Part shown: positions 9,018 through 17,254 of the stretch, piece after piece | How positions within the stretch are numbered: position 1 is the stretch's first letter | Layout of the letters: every line of letters begins with the position of its first letter | Source of the DNA: DAOULY01 sp034414595 | GTDB lineage: Bacteria; Chloroflexota; Dehalococcoidia; SZUA-161; JAUWZY01 | Length of the DNA stretch: 36,169 nt | Reading direction: 5' to 3' | NCBI GenBank assembly: GCA_034414595.1 | Contig: DAOULY010000006.1 | Location: 1-36,169, forward strand | Translations under genes and position numbers: made by a program | Notes under the pieces: model-generated | What the model saw: the letters and a program-made list of their open reading frames with translations, nothing else | Databases searched by the model: none | What the model was told of the DNA's origin: nothing

Positions 9018-9026
9018 TCAAAGAAC

Positions 9027-10691
9027 TCAGTATGGGCGTCCCTTCTCCTTCCAGATCTTCCTGAGCCCGAGGTCCTCGGCGATCACTTTGTAGCAGATGT
9101 AGCCGGGGCCGCCGCGGACGCCAACTCCTGGGTGCATCGCTGCAGAGGCGAGATACATGTTCTTCACCGGTGCCCGGTAGTTGGAAAGCTCAGGGATGGG
9201 CCTGAACCTTCCCTGTTGCCAGGGGACCATGGAGCCCATCCCGCAATGTCCCTGAACCATGGCCTTGTCCCTCAATGCGGTGTCATAGGGAGTATGACTG
9301 TAGAAGCCAATGATGTTGTCCCGGGTCATGTTAGGGGCATACAATTGCCACTGCTTTATGGATTCATCTGCCAGCGTGGTCTTCATCTGTAGCCATTCTC
9401 GCTCCGAGAGGAATCTGAGCGGGGCCAGGTATTCCTCCCAGACCGCCTCGTGCTTGCCTTCCGGGGCCCTATTTCGGGCAAACTGGCTATCATTCCAAAT
9501 CTGAGCTACCATTTTAGAAGGAATTCCGTTGGCGAAGATCTCGGCTTTGAATTTCGTGGCCACATAATCCGGCTCCTTGGGTGTCAGCACCTTGGTGGGT
9601 AGCCAGGCGCTATCCGGGTCATAGTCAACAGATTTATATCGCGGCGGCTCATGGAGAGCAACATGAACATAAGAGGCCATAGCGTCGTCATAATTAATGT
9701 TTTTTATCCTTTTGGCTATCTTGGGGCTCACATAATCAGGGCCAAGGAGCCTGTTCATGCTCTGGTCCGTGTCCAGATTGCTGACCACCAACTTCTTGGC
9801 CTTAATCTCGGTGCCATCTGCCAGGCGAATGCCTCTGGCTGTGCCATTCTCCACCAGCACCTTGTCCACCTCATGATGGACGAAGAACTTGCCGCCCAGC
9901 TCGCTGAGGGCCTTTTGCAAAGCATGGACTACGGCGTGCGTGCCACCATAGGGGATGAAAGAGGCAGAGATAGTGAACACCACTACCAGGGCTTCCAGGC
10001 AATTCACCGGGGAGAGCGTTTGGTCGGGGTAGGCTCCGGTGAAGGTCATGAGCCGCCTCATAGCATAGCACTGCATCTCCGGGCTGTCCCACAGGTCATA
10101 GGATAGCTGGGCGATGCTCATCACCGCCCACACCGGGTCAAATCCGCTCTCAGGGTCATCGAGCAATATCTCCACAGTGTCTTTCTGGCCCCAGGGCTTG
10201 GGCGGGCTATATAACGATTCTCTGAAAGGGCCCAGCCACTTATCGCGGAAGTTTTCCAGCAAAATCCGGGCGGTCTCGGCATCTTTCTCGGAAAGCCTGG
10301 CCACCGATCTAAGTGTCTTCTCAACATTAGCTTCTGAATACTCGGCCTTGCCGGTCGATCTGTCAACGACGGGAAAGGCAGGATAAGTCACGATAGCAGT
10401 GCCATCGCTGAATATGGCGCCATTGCCGCATTCCGGCCAGTAGGCATCCAAGCCCTTTTCTGCCAATTTAAGGTCGGCATAGGCGGGATGGCTATGGAAG
10501 CGTGTGGATTGGGCACAGAGGTTACTTACGAATCCGGGCAAGGGAACTTCTTCAGAGCAAGCACCACCACCTATCTCGTGCTCCTTCTCAAAGACAGCCA
10601 CGGACATCCCATTCATGGCTAGGTAGCCGGCGGTTATCAGTCCGTTATGGCCACCGCCAATCACCACTGCATCGTAACTCGCATCAGCCAC
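9027..10691 (-). CDS. FAD-dependent oxidoreductase, phytoene-desaturase-like (COG1233 type)
   Basis: This 554-residue flavoprotein begins with a Rossmann dinucleotide fold, DAVVIGGGHNGLITAGYLA (GxGxxG at residues 12-17), followed by the acidic strand end VAVFEKEHEIGGGA. The C-terminus has the FAD-binding closing block NMYLASAAMHPGVGVRGGPG. This is the amine-oxidase/phytoene-desaturase superfamily seen in PYROXD2-like proteins. No carotenoid genes are nearby, so a role in carotenoid synthesis is unlikely; oxidation of the unknown catabolic substrate is more plausible (inference). The start is GTG at 10691, chosen because AAAGGAGCAAGAA lies directly upstream and the Rossmann strand begins six residues in. 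It is 102 bases downstream of the second PEP-type gene and probably in its transcript. It ends beside the recombinase relic. Confidence 0.88.
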   Translation of the reverse strand: MADASYDAVVIGGGHNGLITAGYLAMNGMSVAVFEKEHEIGGGACSEEVPLPGFVSNLCAQSTRFHSHPAYADLKLAEKGLDAYWPECGNGAIFSDGTAIVTYPAFPVVDRSTGKAEYSEANVEKTLRSVARLSEKDAETARILLENFRDKWLGPFRESLYSPPKPWGQKDTVEILLDDPESGFDPVWAVMSIAQLSYDLWDSPEMQCYAMRRLMTFTGAYPDQTLSPVNCLEALVVVFTISASFIPYGGTHAVVHALQKALSELGGKFFVHHEVDKVLVENGTARGIRLADGTEIKAKKLVVSNLDTDQSMNRLLGPDYVSPKIAKRIKNINYDDAMASYVHVALHEPPRYKSVDYDPDSAWLPTKVLTPKEPDYVATKFKAEIFANGIPSKMVAQIWNDSQFARNRAPEGKHEAVWEEYLAPLRFLSEREWLQMKTTLADESIKQWQLYAPNMTRDNIIGFYSHTPYDTALRDKAMVQGHCGMGSMVPWQQGRFRPIPELSNYRAPVKNMYLASAAMHPGVGVRGGPGYICYKVIAEDLGLRKIWKEKGRPY

Positions 10692-10793
10692 TTCTTGCTC
10701 CTTTCATCTATGCTTGCTTATACGTAAACCACCCCCTTCCGTATCAACCCCGGCCCTCATATCTGTTGGGCATCTAAAGTGTAGTTTTGAGGC

Positions 10794-12458
10794 CTACTCT
10801 AAAATATATACGCAGCAATTGTCGCCGTCAACCTTGATCTTGTCTCCGGTCTTGATTTTCCTGGTGCCCTCCATAGTGCCGGCAACAACAGGCAGACCGA
10901 ATTCCCGCCCCACTATTATAGCATGGGTTAAGCCGCCGCCAGTATCGGTGACCACGCCTTTTACTATTGCAAAAAGGGGTGTCCAGATCGGGCTCGTGCT
11001 CACAGTCACCAATATCTCCCCCGGCTGGACCAGGTGGAACTCCTCATGGCTCATGATAACACGGGCTGAACCCTCGCCGACCCCGGGGGTCGAGTTCGAG
11101 CCATAGATGTCGGCCTTGAGCTCAGGCTTGACTACAGGGACACCGGCGACCACACGCAACAGGATGGCTTCATCGCTGATCACCTCTCCCAATTTACTCA
11201 TATCCCCGATGGCGAAAGGCGGCTCGGTCTTCAGGTTTTCCTGGTATTGCCCTTTCCTTATCTGGACCAACTTGCGGGCATTGAACTTACCGAAGCCAGC
11301 TGGTACCATGCGCAGTGTGATCTCCTCTGGGAAAAGGAAAAAGATATCCTGAGCTTCTTCGATGACTCCTTTCTCAGCAAACCTCCTGCCGATTTCCATG
11401 AGGATATGGTGCCCCAACCCATTGGCATAATGCTCACAGTAGAAGATGTGCTCCTCGGCCCATCTGCCGACCCACTTGACAGCCTTCAGCAGCTTTTCGA
11501 ACATCTCCTTATTGGCTGCGGGCACACGGGCCAGCACCTCCTTCTCCACCTCCTCCCTTTGTTTGGCCAAACGCTCCCGTTCCTGGTCCAGGATAAAGAG
11601 GCCGCCTCTGCCTATTGCTGTCCTTATGTTCGGCAATGCCAGGCTTGGCTTCTCCACCCAGGTAGGGGAAGGGACATCGAATGTTCGCGGGCTCCGCCAG
11701 CCATTTTCATTGAGGAATGCATGTAGCTCCTCGAGCCACTTCCTTCCTGGATCGCTTTTCTCAAGCTCCGAGAGGAGCTTTTCATCATCGGGGAGGGCCT
11801 CGAAGGTCTCCTTGAGCCCGAGTTCGATTGCCCTGCTACCAAGATGATATAGTCCTCGATCCACCTGGAATATCCTGTTATCGAAGCCCGACATCAAGGC
11901 CTTGAATTGGGGGTGCTGTTCGTCCATGCTCAGCAGTGCCTTGCATAGATCCTCAAACAGCCCGTAGATATGCCATGCGGCATAGAGGCAATGCATATGC
12001 ACATACCAGCTCAATACGTTGTAGGAAATCCAGTCCTCAAAGTGCACCCGGAGGTCGATGTCGCCCAGCTTCCCCATATCGACTTTCTTCAGCCGTTGGA
12101 AGCCCTCCTCAAGCTGGGGAATGAATTTCCCCCGCCACTGTGCCTCAAAGTCCTCGACCCAGGGCGCAATCCTCTCTCTGAATATGGGCTCGCGCCGTTT
12201 CTTCTCTTCCTCGGATAGCTTCACCCTCGACAGATAGTTGAAGCCATCTTTGCTTCTCCAATCTGGTATGCCCATAGGCGCGGAGATGACCTCGCTCCCG
12301 TACTGCATGGCAAGGTGTCCAGCAACGGAGTGAATGTACATCTCAAACGGGGTCAGTGCAGGGTAACAATCCTTGGCATCGAGGACCCACACTTCAGAAT
12401 CTTTGAGATCACGCTCTTCGTCGAAATCCCATACCGTCCAACCATAGTATGCAGGCAT
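10794..12458 (-). CDS. PEP-utilising-enzyme swivelling-domain protein 2 (paralogue)
   Basis: This is a 554-residue paralogue of the protein at 2194-3858, with the same length and layout. A helical N-terminal region contains the shared block MSGFDNRIFQVDR, and the C-terminal swivel domain has His512 in GLTHAIIVGREFGLP. Like its twin it lacks an ATP-grasp domain. The extreme N-termini diverge most (MPAYYGWTVWDFDEERD here), so the two are not a recent duplication; different substrates or a hetero-oligomer are both possible. The start is ATG with AAAGGAGGAGGAA upstream. It appears to be the first gene of a two-gene minus-strand unit with the FAD oxidoreductase, driven from the promoter near 12848-12876 through a long structured leader. 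Confidence 0.82.
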   Translation of the reverse strand: MPAYYGWTVWDFDEERDLKDSEVWVLDAKDCYPALTPFEMYIHSVAGHLAMQYGSEVISAPMGIPDWRSKDGFNYLSRVKLSEEEKKRREPIFRERIAPWVEDFEAQWRGKFIPQLEEGFQRLKKVDMGKLGDIDLRVHFEDWISYNVLSWYVHMHCLYAAWHIYGLFEDLCKALLSMDEQHPQFKALMSGFDNRIFQVDRGLYHLGSRAIELGLKETFEALPDDEKLLSELEKSDPGRKWLEELHAFLNENGWRSPRTFDVPSPTWVEKPSLALPNIRTAIGRGGLFILDQERERLAKQREEVEKEVLARVPAANKEMFEKLLKAVKWVGRWAEEHIFYCEHYANGLGHHILMEIGRRFAEKGVIEEAQDIFFLFPEEITLRMVPAGFGKFNARKLVQIRKGQYQENLKTEPPFAIGDMSKLGEVISDEAILLRVVAGVPVVKPELKADIYGSNSTPGVGEGSARVIMSHEEFHLVQPGEILVTVSTSPIWTPLFAIVKGVVTDTGGGLTHAIIVGREFGLPVVAGTMEGTRKIKTGDKIKVDGDNCCVYILE

Positions 12459-12841
12459 TTCCTCCTCCTTTCACGTTTTTATTTGATAATAACCTGCTTT
12501 CGACCACAGATCTCAACAGATCTCAGCTCATCTCTCCTCCTTTATATGGGTATAAGCCTGTTTCACCGTACTTGTTTCTTGGGACTGAGCCAATTTGCTA
12601 CGGCAGCGAGGGCTTGGATGTTCACTTAGGACGTATTGACCGATAGTTCCCATTCCAACTATCAATAGGTCAACTCTCATGCCTCTCTCGGCTCCGAGAC
12701 GAAATTGCAGAGAAGCGCAAAGCTTCTCTGTTCCCCGTCATCAACCTCACTGCCTCCTCGCTCTTACATGTTAAGCCCCCGTCTTGCCTGACATCTCTTC
12801 CGGCATCACAGATGTCAATCGACTGCAACTTCACCGATGAT
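12459..12841 (-). promoter_or_regulatory. Long structured 5' leader of the second PEP-type gene
   Basis: From the predicted start near 12841 to the ATG at 12458 the leader is about 385 bases. It contains three strong stems. TGACATCT/AGATGTCA occupies 12789-12817 (8 bp, 13-base loop). A perfect 8-bp stem with a 5-base loop occupies 12709-12729. A 13-bp stem, interrupted on one side by four unpaired bases, occupies 12636-12673. TCTCGG-CT-CCGAGA (12686-12699) is a further small palindrome. I do not recognise a known riboswitch. No convincing protein is encoded here. Confidence 0.5.
12506..12525. repeat. Tandem 10-bp repeat in leader
   Basis: ACAGATCTCA occurs twice without a gap (12506-12515, 12516-12525), 48-67 bases upstream of the second PEP-type start codon. 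It may be a protein or RNA recognition site; only the repeat itself is observed. Confidence 0.55.
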
Positions 12842-12847
12842 GCACCA

Positions 12848-12876
12848 TCTATACACCATTTCCAGCTGGTTGTCAA
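12848..12876 (-). promoter_or_regulatory. Sigma-70-type promoter, minus strand
   Basis: Read on the minus strand, a perfect -35 TTGACA (12871-12876) is followed by exactly 17 bases and TATAGA (12848-12853). It points at the second PEP-type gene about 390 bases away with no other gene between. Confidence 0.65.
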
Positions 12877-12900
12877 CTCCCTATCCCCGCTTATTACAGG

Positions 12901-12916
12901 CGTCAAATAACTGACG
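12901..12916. promoter_or_regulatory. Inverted repeat upstream of the -35 box, candidate operator
   Basis: CGTCA-N6-TGACG, beginning with the same 8-mer CGTCAAAT as the palindrome at 6662. It lies about 25 bases upstream of the minus-strand -35 box, a position suited to an activator. The arm spacing differs from the 6662 site (6 against 11 bases), so a common regulator is only a suggestion. Confidence 0.4.
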
Positions 12917-13265
12917 GCGCGCGGGAGCGGGGTCATTAGCTTGCTGCAAGCAGCGACCTCCTCATTGCCTCGTGGGATACCACCATGCTCCTTTCTTATA
13001 ATGACTGACTGGACTATTTGCGCTCGCTCTTCATGTATCTGTGCAGCAGCTTAATCCCGTCTACCTCCCACAGAGCGTTCTGTTATCTCAGTTGAGCTGT
13101 ATTGTTGTTTGAAACGGTCCGTTCGGGCGATTGACAACCTATGCACGATAGTATACGGTGTGAATGGTTGTTGACCCACGGGGGGTCTTACTTGTTAGAA
13201 GGAGCCGTGCGTCAAATGGCGGTTCGGGAAGTGGTTGAATGTAGGGGCCAGAATAGCTCGTTGGT
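12917..13265. other. Intergenic region upstream of the repeat membrane protein
   Basis: No gene is recognised. It holds a third copy of the shared motif (CGTCAAATGGCG at 13210-13221), 45 bases before the start codon at 13266. It also holds a possible plus-strand promoter TTGACA (13131-13136) with TATACG 15 bases later, which is a short spacing. A minus-strand run of 22 codons at about 13020-13085 has no visible ribosome site and I do not call it. Confidence 0.45.
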
Positions 13266-15254
13266 ATGATCTGGTTTAGACGGCTATTAGCCATTCCAAT
13301 CATCATTATCTTCATAGTCCTCTTTATTGCCGTACTTGTTGTTACACAGATTAACGGCACTGTGGGCAATCCCGCGTTTTATAACGACCAGTTGCGGCGG
13401 GCGGACATGTACAACTTCATCTACGACGAGGCTATGCCCGCGGCTCTCGACGAGATGGAAGAGGCTGATCCGATGGGTTTCCCCATCCGTATATCCCTAA
13501 TTAGGGACGACGTGATCTCCGCTACCAAGGAAGCACTGCCGCCGGAGTGGCTCCAGGCACAGACTGAAGCAATAATCAACGCGATGATACCCTACATTGT
13601 GGGCGACAGCGATAGCTTCACGAACACCATAGTGATCACAGACAGGGTGGAGGCAGCTGCTGAGGCAATCAAGGACGACATATTGCATGGCGATGCGAGT
13701 ACAAGCATCTACGACGATCTGATATCGTCCCTGGCTGACGGCATGGTCGAAACTTTGAATAACCTGCCATTTTCCTTGTCGCTCACCAAGACAGAGGTGC
13801 AAGATTCCCTCGTTACAGCGCTGCCCAAGGACTGGATAGTCCAGCAAGTCGAGGGAGGCATCGATTCCCTGACATCCTACCTGACTGGCGATTCAGACCA
13901 TTTCACGATCGCAATCCAGGTAGTGGACCGGGTTGATCCGTTTGCAACGGCTGTCTTCAACCTCCTCAACAAGCAGGAGACCCATGACTTCCTGCTCGAT
14001 GAGTTGATAACGCCTACAATCGAGGCCAACCTCGGCATAGATACTGACCTCCCGTTCGACGTCACCCTAAGCCAGGCAGAGGTCACTTCTGCTATCAAGC
14101 AAGCGTTGCCGCAGTCCTGGGTGGAGGAGCGCCTTGAAGATGTTATCAATGGCATCGCCGACTACATTGCGGGACGAGCCGACGATATAAGTGTAACGGT
14201 CGACCTTGCTGATAAGAAGGCGGTTGCTCTTGCTGCCCTGACGGATCTGGCTGATCAGAAGCTGGAGGCCGTGTTCTACACTTTGCCAGAGGTTAGTATG
14301 GCGGAATTCCTGCTGGCTATTCAGGGCCTACCCCCAGGAGAAATCCCCAACTGCCGTGCAGCGGGCCAATCGTATGAGGACTTTAAAACAGCGGTCGGCC
14401 TCGACGTGGCCAGCTGGGTTGATCAGGAGATAGGAGCCCAGATACCAAACCAGTGGGTCTACACCGATGCTGACCTGAGACAGTCGCTGGGCCAAGACTT
14501 AGGCGACTTCTTGGACGGAGCACGTGATTGGGTCTCTGAGGGCTGGGCGTACTCCGATACCGATCTTGCGGACAGAATAGGCAGCGAAGATATGCAGAGG
14601 CTCGATGAGGCAAGAACGAACGGCTACACCATAACCGAGACCGACTTGAGGGACATGATTGGTGATGAGGAAGGCCTCGACACCATGGACACCGTTCGCC
14701 ACTGGTCTGGTGTCGCTAGAACTTGGCTATGGGCCCTCTGGCTACTGCCCTTCTTGTTCCTCGGCTTCATCGGTCTTTTGGGAGGTCGAAGCTGGATGAG
14801 CAAGCTATGCTGGGCGCTTGCTGTGCTATTTGTTGTCTCGCTTGCTCTCTACATTGCTATCGGACCGGTCTACGCCAGTGCCGGTGGGCCGAGGATAGAA
14901 GAGGCAATGCCTTCTCCAACGGAATATGAGGGTGTCGGAGCAGTATTGGCTGAGAAGGGCAACGAGGTGATCGACAACGTTGCCAGCAGCTTCGTCGCCG
15001 GGCTGGAGGGCAAGACACTCTATACAACGATAGGCTCCGGTGTGGCCCTTCTGGCGGTCGTCGCCTGGATCATTTTCGGCCCAAGAATAGGGCCTATGCT
15101 AAAGCTAAAGCGAGAAGGGCTAGCGCGGAAGCAAAAAGAGCCAGCTAAAATCGCGGACCCCTGGAGATACTGGCTGGATCAGCAGTATTCAAGACCGGCA
15201 CAGGATGAGGATACAGAGTCTCGGCATTCACCTTGGGACCATTGGTCCGCATAG
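13266..15254 (+). CDS. Repeat-containing membrane protein of unknown function
   Basis: This 662-residue protein has an N-terminal membrane anchor (about residues 5-27, LLAIPIIIIFIVLFIAVLVV). A long extracytoplasmic region of roughly 450 residues follows, and then three hydrophobic segments near 475-495, 507-527 and 590-610. The extracytoplasmic part contains three degenerate repeats of about 100 residues built around 'ALPxxW-x5-E-x2-I-x5-Y-x-G-x2-D-x6-V-D'. The copies start near ALPPEWLQAQ, ALPKDWIVQQ and ALPQSWVEER. Later come shorter repeats around 'YTDADLRQ', 'YSDTDLAD' and 'ITETDLRD'. I recognise no enzyme motif. The ATG at 13266 has only a distant purine-rich stretch (AGGGG) upstream. 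It looks monocistronic, ahead of the exporter genes. A surface or envelope role is inference. Confidence 0.7.
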   Translation: MIWFRRLLAIPIIIIFIVLFIAVLVVTQINGTVGNPAFYNDQLRRADMYNFIYDEAMPAALDEMEEADPMGFPIRISLIRDDVISATKEALPPEWLQAQTEAIINAMIPYIVGDSDSFTNTIVITDRVEAAAEAIKDDILHGDASTSIYDDLISSLADGMVETLNNLPFSLSLTKTEVQDSLVTALPKDWIVQQVEGGIDSLTSYLTGDSDHFTIAIQVVDRVDPFATAVFNLLNKQETHDFLLDELITPTIEANLGIDTDLPFDVTLSQAEVTSAIKQALPQSWVEERLEDVINGIADYIAGRADDISVTVDLADKKAVALAALTDLADQKLEAVFYTLPEVSMAEFLLAIQGLPPGEIPNCRAAGQSYEDFKTAVGLDVASWVDQEIGAQIPNQWVYTDADLRQSLGQDLGDFLDGARDWVSEGWAYSDTDLADRIGSEDMQRLDEARTNGYTITETDLRDMIGDEEGLDTMDTVRHWSGVARTWLWALWLLPFLFLGFIGLLGGRSWMSKLCWALAVLFVVSLALYIAIGPVYASAGGPRIEEAMPSPTEYEGVGAVLAEKGNEVIDNVASSFVAGLEGKTLYTTIGSGVALLAVVAWIIFGPRIGPMLKLKREGLARKQKEPAKIADPWRYWLDQQYSRPAQDEDTESRHSPWDHWSA

Positions 15255-15326
15255 ATTCGATACGCGCTTCTTCTCGCTTGATCTCTTTCTGGCTCGGCGC
15301 TGCTGCTATCCTGTTTGCCCATTCAT

Positions 15327-15356
15327 ATTATGTGGTAGTATATTACGTGGTAGTAT
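15327..15356. repeat. Tandem 15-bp direct repeat upstream of MFS gene
   Basis: ATTATGTGGTAGTAT (15327-15341) is followed immediately by ATTACGTGGTAGTAT (15342-15356), one mismatch in 15. It lies about 165 bases before the exporter start in a 265-base gap and includes AT-rich -10-like sequence. It is a candidate regulator site for the exporter gene. Confidence 0.5.
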
Positions 15357-15519
15357 GCGACAGACGATTCTGTTAGGCCAAGGGGGATGAGGTAACTACA
15401 TCCCTTTTGATAAATAAACTTCATGTCCCTCATACACCTCCAGAGTTGGTGTCCCGGCCGCGCTTGATTGAGCAGCTAAAAGCAGGGCTCCGTCGCAAGC
15501 TGACTGAGGAGCGATAGCC

Positions 15520-17118
15520 ATGAACACGCTGGCAATAAATACCCGTGACTACCGGCGACGGTGGTGGACGCTTGTAGTAATAGCTATAAGCGTCCTCATT
15601 GTGGTAATTGACTCCACAATAGTCAACATTGCACTGCCAACTTTGCAGCGTGAGCTTAACACCACCCTTTCTCAACTTCAATGGATCATCAATGCCTATA
15701 TCATGGTATTCGCTGCACTGATGCTGACGATGGGTGCACTTGGTGATCTTATTGGACGAGCTAAGATGTTGCAGGCAGGAATTGTTGTATTCGCTGGTGC
15801 AAGCTTAGCAGCAGCATTCGCCAGCAGCGGAGGCCAGTTGATCCTCTGGCGTAGCATCATGGGCATCGGCGGTGCCATGATTTTGCCCGCGACTCTGGCG
15901 ATTATCACCAACGTCTTCCCTCGTGAAGAGCGTGGCAAGGCAATAGGCGTTTGGGCTGGATTGAATGGTATCGGCGTAGCCCTCGGCCCCATCATCGGCG
16001 GTTTAATCATTGAGAATTTCCAATGGCACTGGATATTTCTAATAAATATACCGATAGCTGCGGTGGCATTAATCGCTGGATGGTTCCTGGTACCGGATAG
16101 CCGTGATCCGAGTCCCAAGCGCCCCGACCTTCCGGGGACTATACTCTCTGCAGCAGCACTCTCAAGCCTGGTATTTGGCCTTATCCAGGGCGGTAATTGG
16201 GGCTGGACAAATCCAGCAGTTATTGGTTCGCTATCTGGGTCTGTTGTTATAATTATTCTTTTTATCCTCTGGGAACGCCATACAAACCAGCCGATGCTGG
16301 AAATAGGGTTCTTCCGCAGCGCTCGCTTCTCTGCCGGTGTCGGCGCTGTCAGCATAATGTCGCTTGCCTTGATCGGCATAACCTTCGCACTGACGCTATA
16401 TATGCAATTTGTAAATGGTTATGACGCACTTGAAACGGGAATACGTTTTCTGCCGCTCGCGCTCGGCATTTTCATCGGGGCAGGCTCAGCCGACAAAATT
16501 GTTTCACGCCTTGGGACTACACGCGTGATGGTTTTGGGTTTTATTGGTACCGCAATCATCGGTGCCCTGGCCTCGTTCTGGCAGGTAGAGACCGCCTACT
16601 GGCAACTCGGCTTGATGTTCTTTGGCTTGGGCTTTTTCTTGGGATATATCGCAGCACCAGCAACTGAGGCGGTCATGGGTGCTTTGCCTGAGGCTCGTGC
16701 TGGGATAGGCTCGGCCATGAACACCGTATCACGCTTGGTTGCCGGCTCTATCGGTGTAGCCGCCCTCGGTTCAGCGCTAAGCACTATATACTCATCAAGC
16801 TTTGCGAAAGCAGCAGCCACAATTGCCGGTCTTCCCGCGGAGATCGCCGAGGCGGCAAGCGAATCAGTCGGTGCTGCGGTAACCATTGCTGAAACGCTGC
16901 CGCCAGGAGTAGGCGATGCCCTTGCACAGGCCGCTAAGGAGAGCTTCATGGATGGATGGCAAGTGATGGCATTCGTCACCTGCGGTGTTAGCGCGATCGG
17001 GGCGATCGTTGTCCTGAAGTCCATGCCTCCGCGACATGAGCCCCTGCCCGAGGAGCAGCCTGCTTTAGACGAGGTGCAACCGAGCAAACCGGTTTCAGTG
17101 GAGGAACGTGCTGATTAG
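15520..17118 (+). CDS. MFS drug exporter, DHA2 (EmrB/QacA) family, 14 TM
   Basis: The 532-residue length and hydrophobic profile fit a 14-helix DHA2 proton-coupled exporter. Helix 1 carries the family motif VVIDSTIVNIALPTL. The loop 2-3 motif A reads GALGDLIGRAKMLQ, and the antiporter motif C reads GVALGPIIGG in helix 5. Members export lipophilic drugs, dyes or metabolites across the cytoplasmic membrane; substrate cannot be read from sequence. The start is ATG with GAGGAG ten bases upstream. The polar tail rich in Pro and Glu (after about 505) is cytoplasmic. It is followed after 136 bases by an ABC exporter on the same strand. The 15-bp tandem repeat upstream could bind a local repressor, but no TetR/MarR gene is adjacent. 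Confidence 0.93.
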   Translation: MNTLAINTRDYRRRWWTLVVIAISVLIVVIDSTIVNIALPTLQRELNTTLSQLQWIINAYIMVFAALMLTMGALGDLIGRAKMLQAGIVVFAGASLAAAFASSGGQLILWRSIMGIGGAMILPATLAIITNVFPREERGKAIGVWAGLNGIGVALGPIIGGLIIENFQWHWIFLINIPIAAVALIAGWFLVPDSRDPSPKRPDLPGTILSAAALSSLVFGLIQGGNWGWTNPAVIGSLSGSVVIIILFILWERHTNQPMLEIGFFRSARFSAGVGAVSIMSLALIGITFALTLYMQFVNGYDALETGIRFLPLALGIFIGAGSADKIVSRLGTTRVMVLGFIGTAIIGALASFWQVETAYWQLGLMFFGLGFFLGYIAAPATEAVMGALPEARAGIGSAMNTVSRLVAGSIGVAALGSALSTIYSSSFAKAAATIAGLPAEIAEAASESVGAAVTIAETLPPGVGDALAQAAKESFMDGWQVMAFVTCGVSAIGAIVVLKSMPPRHEPLPEEQPALDEVQPSKPVSVEERAD

Positions 17119-17254
17119 GGGACACTAACATAGTGATTTGACCACATTGGATGCCTTAACCTTCCAGACTGCACGGATTCCATTCGTTGGACACATCTCC
17201 ATTTCTTTGAGGAAGAGAGAATAAGTTCGCCAAGGACGCATGAGAGGAGATAAC

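Larger units (their letters stand above)
8551..9026. other. Intergenic region with mobile-element debris
   Basis: No intact gene is visible between the GHMP-like gene and the FAD oxidoreductase (convergent ends). The right-hand two thirds contain two overlapping minus-strand relics described separately. The left 120 bases show nothing I can assign. A run of nine or more G around 8766-8774 is the only compositional oddity. Confidence 0.6.

Noticed and set aside
12670..12936. Minus-strand 88-codon frame in the leader of the second PEP-type gene
   Set aside because: No ribosome site and no recognisable motif, and it overlaps the promoter and hairpins; treated as chance openness of a structured leader.
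13020..13085. Minus-strand 22-codon frame reading ALWEVDGIKLLHRYMKSERK
   Set aside because: It looks protein-like at its end but an upstream stop leaves no start or ribosome site; could be a relic, not enough to call.
15696..16379. Minus-strand 227-codon frame
   Set aside because: Antisense shadow of the MFS exporter.
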